A DNA stretch of 12,607 nucleotides from CAVOBC01 sp963693635. Its GTDB lineage: Bacteria; Pseudomonadota; Gammaproteobacteria; Pseudomonadales; Azotimanducaceae. The notes beneath the pieces are model-generated. The model searched no databases. It was given only the letters and a program-made list of their open reading frames with translations, and was not told where the DNA came from. Below, in pieces: positions 7,585 to 12,607 of this stretch; position 1 is the stretch's first letter, and every line of letters starts with the position of its first letter. A program made the translations under genes and the position numbers. The stretch covers positions 1 to 12,607 of the forward strand of contig CAVOBC010000114.1 in the NCBI GenBank assembly GCA_963693635.1, given 5' to 3'.

Positions 7585-8571
7585 ATGAAGGACTTCAACG
7601 CCAAGATTGCCGTCGTCACCGGCGGCGGCACGGGCATGGGGCGCGAGCTGGTCTGCCAACTCATCGCGGATGGGGCACACGTTGCCATGTGCGATCTCTT
7701 CGCGGACAACATGGCGGAAACGGCGGGCATCGCGAGCCCTCAGGCCGGTCAGCGACTGACGAGCCATCTCTGCGATGTCGCGGACGAAGCGCAGATGAAT
7801 CGATTTCGCGACGAGGTGATGGCTCAGCACGATACCGACCACATCCATCTCTTATTCAACAACGCGGGAATTACCGGCGGCGGCGCCTTCGTCGACATCG
7901 ACCGCAAGGAATGGGAGCGGACCTTCGGCGTCTGTTGGTACGGGGTGTACTACGGCTGCCTCGCCTTTCTACCGCTCCTGACGGCAAGCGACGAAGGGCA
8001 TGTGATCAACACAAGCTCGGTCAACGGATTCTGGGCCAGCCTTGGTCCGGGGGTCTCGCACACCGCCTATTGCGCCGCCAAATTTGCGGTCAAGGGCTTT
8101 ACGGAATCCCTGATGGAGGATCTGCGTCTGAATGCGCCCCATGTCAAGGCATCCGTCGTGATGCCGGGCATTATCGGAACGTCCATCACGATGAACCGGT
8201 CGAGGGTGCACGGAAAGGGTGGGCCCTTGAACATGACAGACGACGAGATCCTCGCTGCACGAGAACGATTTGAAGCGCGCGGCGTCGCCGTTTCGAACAT
8301 GACCGATGAGCACATTCGCGAGATGGTGCTGCAGCAGGCGATCGCATTTCAGGCCAATGCCCCCACCAGCGCGGGACAGGCCGCTAACATCATCCTCGAC
8401 GGCGTCCGCAACGATAAGTGGCGCATTCTCGTCGGTAACGATGCCCACGCCATCGACGAACTGGTGCGTGCCGCACCGGAGGACGCCTACACTGAGACTT
8501 TCATGGATCGCATCAGAGACGGCGGACACCTCGACTTTGAGCGCATGTCACGCGGACCAACCCGTGACTAG
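7585..8571 (+). CDS. SDR family NAD(P)-dependent oxidoreductase
   Basis: A classical short-chain dehydrogenase/reductase of 328 residues, longer than the usual 250 because of a C-terminal extension of about 75 residues. The Rossmann cofactor motif TGGGTGMG is at 12-19. After the second strand, VAMCDLFADN places an acid (D37) where NAD-preferring enzymes have one. NNAGITGGG is at 92-100. The catalytic Ser (144 or 145 in NTSSVNGF), Y162 and K166 (HTAYCAAKFAVKGF) are present. The fourth tetrad residue, normally Asn in the vNxxG motif, aligns with C117 in FGVCWYGV. MPGIIGTSI matches the post-K substrate loop. It probably oxidises or reduces a secondary alcohol or ketone of a bulky substrate in the cytoplasm; the substrate is unknown. 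The ribosome-binding site is weak (AAGAACCGGATC upstream). It ends facing the minus-strand lipoprotein gene. Confidence 0.9.
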   Translation: MKDFNAKIAVVTGGGTGMGRELVCQLIADGAHVAMCDLFADNMAETAGIASPQAGQRLTSHLCDVADEAQMNRFRDEVMAQHDTDHIHLLFNNAGITGGGAFVDIDRKEWERTFGVCWYGVYYGCLAFLPLLTASDEGHVINTSSVNGFWASLGPGVSHTAYCAAKFAVKGFTESLMEDLRLNAPHVKASVVMPGIIGTSITMNRSRVHGKGGPLNMTDDEILAARERFEARGVAVSNMTDEHIREMVLQQAIAFQANAPTSAGQAANIILDGVRNDKWRILVGNDAHAIDELVRAAPEDAYTETFMDRIRDGGHLDFERMSRGPTRD

Positions 8572-8653
8572 CGGCCCCGGGTGAGACGGGATGGCCTGCT
8601 CGTCATCGATCCCGAAACGATCTGGCTCGACATTAAGCCGCCGTCCCGCGCGA

Positions 8654-8713
8654 GGCGCTGGAGCGCCCCGCGGATTCGCTATCGCACCGCCGTGCCGAGC
8701 CGACTATCGGCTC
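8654..8713. terminator. Two hairpins between convergent genes
   Basis: GGCGC-TGGA-GCGCC (8654-8667) and the perfect GAGCCGA-CTA-TCGGCTC (8697-8713) lie between the SDR stop and the lipoprotein stop; the second overlaps the lipoprotein stop codon by two bases. Both can fold from either strand, which suits a bidirectional terminator, but neither is followed by a U-run. They may act with Rho or simply protect 3' ends. Confidence 0.4.
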
Positions 8714-9839
8714 AGAGACTCGGCGCGATAGCAACGCTGGCGACCCTGTCGCCATTTGCGCTCCCGAAATACAGGCGCCCATTGTGCGGCAAGCCCACGG
8801 TTGCATACCCCATCGGAGGGCCATCAAGGCTGAACGCAACATGTGGCAGCATGTCATCGGGGCTTGCTTTGATGATTTGAAACGGCAACAAGCACGGCCC
8901 TTTGTGGTCGTCTTCGCATCGTCCCTCAACAGGGTCGTTCAGGTGGGATGCCACCCACAAATTGCCCTCTGCGTCGACGACAATATTGTCCGGGTTTTTG
9001 ACGGCCATTTGCCCCTCAACCTTGCCTGTTAGGCGATCAAGCTTCAGCGTCTTATTCCCCATGTAGATATTGACGTAGATTTTGCTGTTATCGGCACTGA
9101 CCGCTATGCCGTTTGGCATAAGCTCGTCCGAATCCGGGACCTTCGTAAATCCGCTGCCCGGCTGCCATTCCATAACCCAGCCCGTTTCCTCGCCGGCCGT
9201 CAGTTTGGCGACAACCTCCTCAAAGGGCATGCTCTTGTTCCACATATGTGTGACAAAAAAGCCGCCGTCCTGGAGCGCCGCAACATCATTCATGAACAAA
9301 TCGTCCTCGGGCTTCGCGCAGCCTTTCCACTGCAGCTGCCATTGCCCATCAACGCTAAGCAGTTCAAAAAATTCGATAGCTTCAGTGCCGTGATTCACGA
9401 CGAGCAACTGATGCCGCCCGTCCGGCCGGGTGATCAGGTCAATGCCGTGTGGACTCAGCGTCGCCGGCTCAGTTGTACACTGCTCGTCACCCCAATGATC
9501 GCTGGTGTTAGACCAGAGCATCTGAGCCGGCACACGCCGCTGACTCGCAATATCGAGGAACGCCAGGGTTGATGGCGCGTCAGACATGAAGGGTGCCATT
9601 TCACTAACGAGCAAAAGCTCGCCGCCCGGCACAACCACCAGATCCTCGGGGTTTCTGAAGCCACACACAGGTAACACGCCACCAACTTCCTCACAGGCTG
9701 GCTCGACTGACTGATTGGCGGCGTTAACTTCCGGTTGCTCGGGTGCGGCCGACGCCGCCTCGGGTGCGGGCTTTTCACATCCTGCAACAAGAACCGCAAT
9801 GACAAGGGTGCAGAGACGCAAGGATGAGACAAATTTCAT
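8712..9839 (-). CDS. SMP-30/paraoxonase-like beta-propeller lipoprotein
   Basis: A 375-residue lipoprotein. A short basic start and hydrophobic stretch end in the lipobox LVAGC (17-21), so C21 is the likely lipidated residue. An Ala/Pro/Glu-rich linker runs to about 48. The rest resembles six-bladed calcium propellers (SMP-30, gluconolactonase, paraoxonase/arylesterase). The spaced motifs fit the paraoxonase layout: SPHGIDL (H131), VVNHGTE (H150), FMNDVAAL (N184, D185), MPNGIAVS (N243) and NPDNIVVD (D284, N285). Those Asn/Asp residues would bind the catalytic calcium. A lactonase or esterase role at the envelope is inference from the family. The ribosome-binding site GGAAGG lies before the ATG on the minus strand. 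The upstream region carries unusual short tandem repeats. PhoD lies 339 bp upstream on the same strand, too far for a tight operon. Confidence 0.85.
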   Translation of the reverse strand: MKFVSSLRLCTLVIAVLVAGCEKPAPEAASAAPEQPEVNAANQSVEPACEEVGGVLPVCGFRNPEDLVVVPGGELLLVSEMAPFMSDAPSTLAFLDIASQRRVPAQMLWSNTSDHWGDEQCTTEPATLSPHGIDLITRPDGRHQLLVVNHGTEAIEFFELLSVDGQWQLQWKGCAKPEDDLFMNDVAALQDGGFFVTHMWNKSMPFEEVVAKLTAGEETGWVMEWQPGSGFTKVPDSDELMPNGIAVSADNSKIYVNIYMGNKTLKLDRLTGKVEGQMAVKNPDNIVVDAEGNLWVASHLNDPVEGRCEDDHKGPCLLPFQIIKASPDDMLPHVAFSLDGPPMGYATVGLPHNGRLYFGSANGDRVASVAIAPSL

Positions 9840-10178
9840 AAGACTGGCCTTCCGTTCAACGCGGATTTAAAAGGGATTTAAAAGGAAAGCTAAGAGGAAG
9901 AGCTAAAAGGAGGCGTTCCTAGTTAGCTTGAAGAGCGCTCTCAGAACTCAGGTAAGGGAATGATCTTCTTCATTCCTTGCGGTGACACGAGCGGCGTCGA
10001 TGATACTCGATACCCTCGTTTCGATGTTTCGACGTTTCGATGATGATATCCCAAGTACCTCCTTGGCTGCGGAGCGCTTGAATGGCTACCAACAATTGAA
10101 CGGGGTGCGGCAACAACAAACAAGAAAGAGTAGTACCCTCTGTAACATCCCCCTCAGTCGCCTCATCCAAAACCAGAG
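9840..10178 (-). promoter_or_regulatory. Upstream region of the lipoprotein gene with short tandem repeats
   Basis: 339 bp without a supported gene. Next to the lipoprotein start it holds a perfect 11-bp tandem duplication (GGATTTAAAAG at 9863-9873 and 9874-9884, plus-strand reading). Immediately beyond is an imperfect 13-bp tandem pair (AGCTAAGAGGAAG at 9888-9900, AGCTAAAAGGAGG at 9901-9913). Together they form a purine-rich tract starting 24 bp from the ATG. A 10-bp palindrome AGAGCGCTCT is at 9932-9941. Further out, TTTCGATG/TTTCGACG/TTTCGATG repeats in tandem at 10019-10042. Any of these could be operator sites; none matches a regulator I can name. Confidence 0.4.
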
Positions 10179-11669
10179 CTAGTCCGGCTCAAGAACTCGT
10201 TCCGACCCCGGGCGCACGAGGCCAAACTCGTCCCGGATGTCTGTGGAAAGGCGAGCGCCGTTGGCTGCGTCGACCTGGATCGTGCCGAAATTGAAAATGC
10301 CACCCTCGCCGTACACCATGACGGGCCCGAGGGTTGCGTCAAGCGTAACCGGCGCTGGCCCGCGGATCGCACTCAGGGGTCCAGCGATGAGTTCATGGAA
10401 CAACAACTGGTCGCCATCCCCGTTGTAGTCTCGTTCATAGCGGAGTTGAGCGGCGGAGTGTACGTCGGTCGCGACGAAGACGACATTATCGATGTTGGCT
10501 GTGTCCATATGCTCGACGAGGTCCAGCAGTTCATGCTCAAAACCCGTTTCACTTGTGCCGCCGGCAAACGCATCACGGCCGAACTCGCTGGCGCGACTGC
10601 CGGTCGGCACTGACAATGGCACGTCACTGCTCACGATCTTCCAGGTGGCATCTGATGCGGCGAGGCCGGCTTTCAACCAGGCGAGTTGGATTTCGCCGAG
10701 CATGGTCTTGCCCTCGCTGTCCTTGTCGGCATTGTCGGAGCGGTAGGAGCGCGCATCGACAATGAACAACTCGACGTGCGCACCCCAACGAAACTGGCGG
10801 TATATCCGGCCTGGCTCAACGGCGTTGCGCACGATGGGGTGGTAGTCAAACATCGACTTGCGGCCGGCGGCGACGACGTTGGCAAATCCGGCTCGGTCAG
10901 GCTGCGGTGGATAGGTCCCGGAACGCGCGCCAAAGTCGTTGATGACCTCGTGATCGTCCCACTGTACGTAAATTGGCGTTGATGCCAGAAACGCCTGGAA
11001 GAATCTATCCTCGCGGTTGTAGCGCCAGTGGGCGTTGAACACCTCGTACACCGCGACGGGATCTTCCCAGTCGACACTTGGGTTGCCGATGCCGGGGAAA
11101 TTCGCCGGGATGTTCTCCCAGCCCGATTCCATGCCTGCGGCAGGACAGTCGCCGTCGGCGTATATCATGTCGCCATTGGCCACGAAAAAATCGGCGCGCA
11201 AGCGGCGCATGGGGTCGAAGATGCGGTAGCCGATATCGGGCCTGCGGCAGTAACGCTGACCGGCGAGGTCGCCACTCCAGATCAGTGCGACGCTACGTTT
11301 GTCCGTTGGCATCGGGGCGGTGCGAAAAAGGCCGGCGAGAGCAGACGACTTGCGCCCGCGTCGAACAAAACGTGCCTCGTAGCGGTAGGCCGTATCCGGC
11401 ATCAACTGTGTGAGCAAAACCTGGGCCGTGAAGTCGTCTACGGCCCGCGCCCGGGCTTTGGCTTCCTTCATCTGCACTGTCCCGGTGGCCGGCCCGTAGG
11501 TAACGACCAGTTGGGCGTCCTGATCGGCACGTGACCAGATGACGGCCGAGTCGGCGGTCACGTCGCCGGCTGCGACGCCGTGCGTGGCCTCCAGCGCCGC
11601 CGTGAGCGGGGCGAATGCGGCGATTGCGAGCAGTCTCGCGATGTTTCGAATGAACAGTAGGGGTGACAT
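10179..11669 (-). CDS. PhoD-like alkaline phosphatase/phosphodiesterase
   Basis: A PhoD-family metallophosphoesterase, 496 residues from the ATG at 11669. That start is chosen because it gives a clean signal peptide (MSPLLFIRNIARLLAIAAFA then PLTAALE); the frame is open further upstream to 11894, but without better starts. No twin-arginine motif is visible, unlike Bacillus PhoD. After an N-terminal Ig-like domain (GVAAGDVTADSAVIWSRAD, to about 120), the catalytic domain shows WSGDLAGQ (D134), FVANGDMIYADG (D167, Y170), WDDHEVIND (D238, D239, H240), IVDARSYR (D305, R307) and FVATDVHSAAQ (D402, H404). The SGDxAGQ form places Asp where the iron-binding Cys of the Bacillus enzyme sits, marking a separate subgroup. 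It probably releases phosphate from phosphodiesters in the periplasm. No Pho-box was identified. Confidence 0.88.
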   Translation of the reverse strand: MSPLLFIRNIARLLAIAAFAPLTAALEATHGVAAGDVTADSAVIWSRADQDAQLVVTYGPATGTVQMKEAKARARAVDDFTAQVLLTQLMPDTAYRYEARFVRRGRKSSALAGLFRTAPMPTDKRSVALIWSGDLAGQRYCRRPDIGYRIFDPMRRLRADFFVANGDMIYADGDCPAAGMESGWENIPANFPGIGNPSVDWEDPVAVYEVFNAHWRYNREDRFFQAFLASTPIYVQWDDHEVINDFGARSGTYPPQPDRAGFANVVAAGRKSMFDYHPIVRNAVEPGRIYRQFRWGAHVELFIVDARSYRSDNADKDSEGKTMLGEIQLAWLKAGLAASDATWKIVSSDVPLSVPTGSRASEFGRDAFAGGTSETGFEHELLDLVEHMDTANIDNVVFVATDVHSAAQLRYERDYNGDGDQLLFHELIAGPLSAIRGPAPVTLDATLGPVMVYGEGGIFNFGTIQVDAANGARLSTDIRDEFGLVRPGSERVLEPD

Positions 11670-11807
11670 GACGGCTCGTTGATGGACGGCTGCCAAGCAG
11701 ACCACAGAGTAAACAGCAAGGCAAAGCCCGAGCGCATAAAGCATCAGAAGATGGGTCGGGTGGCTCAACTTCAGTGCCATGGCGCAGTAGATGCTCTGGA
11801 GGAAAGT

Positions 11808-11936
11808 ATGTCTGTCACGATGTCCGCCAATATGTCCAGCTATGACTGGCTCTCCGGCCAGTTGTCTATCCTCTGCCCTCAATCGTGCCCTCATTGCATG
11901 CTGGGCTGCCTACCTCTTCTATTGCATTGGTGTTAA
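11808..11936 (+). CDS. Possible Cys-rich small protein
   Basis: A 42-residue frame with a strong ribosome-binding site (GGAGGAAA at 11798-11805, two bases before the ATG, so the spacing is short). It starts with three 12-bp near-repeats that give MSVT-MSAN-MSSY, then a Cys-rich stretch with C23-x3-C27-x2-C30-x3-C34 and a final C42. It is divergent from phoD, 138 bp away. It could be a metal- or redox-binding peptide. It could also be chance, since the opposite strand is also open here. I recognise no family. Confidence 0.25.
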   Translation: MSVTMSANMSSYDWLSGQLSILCPQSCPHCMLGCLPLLLHWC

Positions 11937-12094
11937 GCATTTACTTTCAACCTACCCCGCTAGCATTCTCGGCCCAGCCGCACCCCACCCCCGGGGTACC
12001 CCCGACTTCACAGAAAGGGACTCCTACTACCTATGTATTACTAATCTGGACGAACGAATAGTAGGTATTCAAAAAATATTTTTCAAAATTCGGA
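11937..12094. other. AT-rich stretch with inverted repeats
   Basis: No gene is supported here. CCTACTA (12023-12029) pairs with TAGTAGG (12059-12065) around a 29-base spacer. Just beyond it lies the perfect AT palindrome AAAAATATTTTT (12072-12083). The stretch is markedly AT-richer than the rest of the window and abuts the broken HNH gene. It may be a regulatory site, a weak terminator or a recombination scar. Confidence 0.35.
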
Positions 12095-12367
12095 TTGGGT
12101 TCTGTAGGCCACAACTTTGTCCTTGCCGATAGGGCATGCAACAACGCAAAACGAGATCGGTTGGCCACCCTCGATTTCAAGACGCGCTGGGAAGGCAGAA
12201 ACCGGGCAGAGCCAACGTTGACCGAACGGCTGAGGGAGAGAGGATTGGCGTTTGACCTGGCCGCGACACTTGCGATTGGTGACTGGGCCTATGCCCCCGT
12301 GACAGACCCAGCCAGCATGTGGTCACCGCAAGTGCGAAGCGACTGTGGGGTAATCGCACGGATTTAA
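12095..12367 (+). pseudogene. HNH endonuclease C-terminal fragment
   Basis: From about 12104 to the TAA at 12365-12367 the frame matches the C-terminal half of a bacterial HNH endonuclease. GHNFVLADRACNNAKRD carries the middle and end of the HNH motif. TRWEGRNR, TERLRERGLAFDL and ATLAIGDWAYAPV follow, as in intact relatives that read DLGHNFVLAHKSCNN and RIARWAY. The first part of the motif (a DHF/DHxxPW-like segment with the catalytic His) and everything before it are missing, replaced by AT-rich DNA. The only start in frame is a TTG at 12095. I call it a truncated, inactive nuclease remnant. It may mark an old mobile-element or insertion boundary, although no transposase or integrase is visible. 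Confidence 0.65.
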
Positions 12368-12476
12368 TCCCAAAAGATTTCCTGTCGCAGGCCAAACTAG
12401 CTCATAAATGGACCAGGGTGACTCCTTCAGAGTTTCACGATACCCTGCCTCAATCGATCTGAACGGGTGCCTCGCT

Positions 12477-12607
12477 ATGGTTCGAATGATCTGCCAGGGC
12501 GGGCTTGCCATCCTTCTGCTGATGACGACAGCCAGCGCCACTGCTGCGTTGTTTTCCGCGATCCTGCCAAGTAGTCGATCGACTCAGGTAGACACGCCGG
12601 CGACGGT
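12477..12607 (+). CDS. Exported protein of unknown function, N-terminal part (runs off window)
   Basis: The frame opens with an ATG at 12477 and is still open at the window end (43 complete codons). It encodes a typical Sec signal peptide (MVRMICQGG, hydrophobic LAILLLM, then TTASATA) followed by ALFSAILPSSRSTQV. That ALFSAILPSSRS start of the mature chain resembles secreted proteins of proteobacteria that continue into a repeated Ig/CARDB-like body; this is recalled similarity, not a search. The upstream ribosome-binding site is weak (AACGGG, 12462-12467). The function is unknown and only the first 43 residues are available. Confidence 0.6.
   Translation, partial: MVRMICQGGLAILLLMTTASATAALFSAILPSSRSTQVDTPAT

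Noticed and set aside
10019..10042. Three 8-bp TTTCGAYG repeats considered as a CRISPR or iteron
   Set aside because: Too short, no spacers, no cas or replication gene nearby; simple local repetition.
11670..11894. N-terminal extension of PhoD with a second hydrophobic helix
   Set aside because: None of the upstream ATGs has a ribosome-binding site, and the start at 11669 already gives a complete signal peptide.
1..12607. Search for a defence, CRISPR, toxin-antitoxin, transposase or biosynthetic system
   Set aside because: None of the genes or relics fits such a system; the HNH piece is a lone fragment.

Overview
The window reads as chromosomal accessory DNA from a GC-rich Gram-negative bacterium, most likely an uncultured gammaproteobacterium. 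This rests on a lipobox lipoprotein, Sec-type signal peptides, a secreted S9 peptidase and an exported protein whose N-terminus (ALFSAILPSSRS) resembles a proteobacterial family. The taxonomic call is inference from protein flavour; there is no rRNA or other marker gene here.

Layout. Plus strand, left to right: an ACMSD-like amidohydrolase (about 286-1332), then a DUF1330-type coding remnant lacking its 5' end (1371-1748). Next comes a minus-strand remnant of an alpha/beta hydrolase (1874-2160), then an exported S9 prolyl-oligopeptidase-type peptidase (2436-4382). It is followed after 55 bp by a ferritin-like PF10118-type 'metal-dependent hydrolase' (4438-5262). A minus-strand relic of an acyl-CoA dehydrogenase C-terminus (5307-5433) sits in the gap after it. 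A tiny leader ORF (5850-5897) then overlaps the start of a divergent Nramp-related transporter (5890-7308), followed by a classical SDR oxidoreductase (7585-8571).

The SDR converges across hairpins with a minus-strand block: a paraoxonase/SMP-30-like beta-propeller lipoprotein (8712-9839) and a PhoD-like phosphatase/phosphodiesterase (10179-11669). The right end holds a possible Cys-rich small ORF, an AT-rich palindromic stretch, the C-terminal half of an HNH endonuclease lacking its first catalytic His (12095-12367), and the start of an exported protein that runs off the window (12477-12607).

How the genes fit together. The amidohydrolase, SDR, PF10118 protein and the decayed acyl-CoA dehydrogenase, alpha/beta hydrolase and DUF1330 genes are the types found in catabolic islands for aromatic, terpenoid or steroid-like compounds. 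The peptidase, lipoprotein and PhoD are envelope or periplasmic hydrolases. I see no defence system, CRISPR array, transposase or biosynthetic cluster. The most notable features are four gene remnants on both strands between intact genes, the possible leader-peptide coupling of the transporter, and matching Ser-Gly-Glu motifs in the two predicted substrate-binding helices of that transporter.
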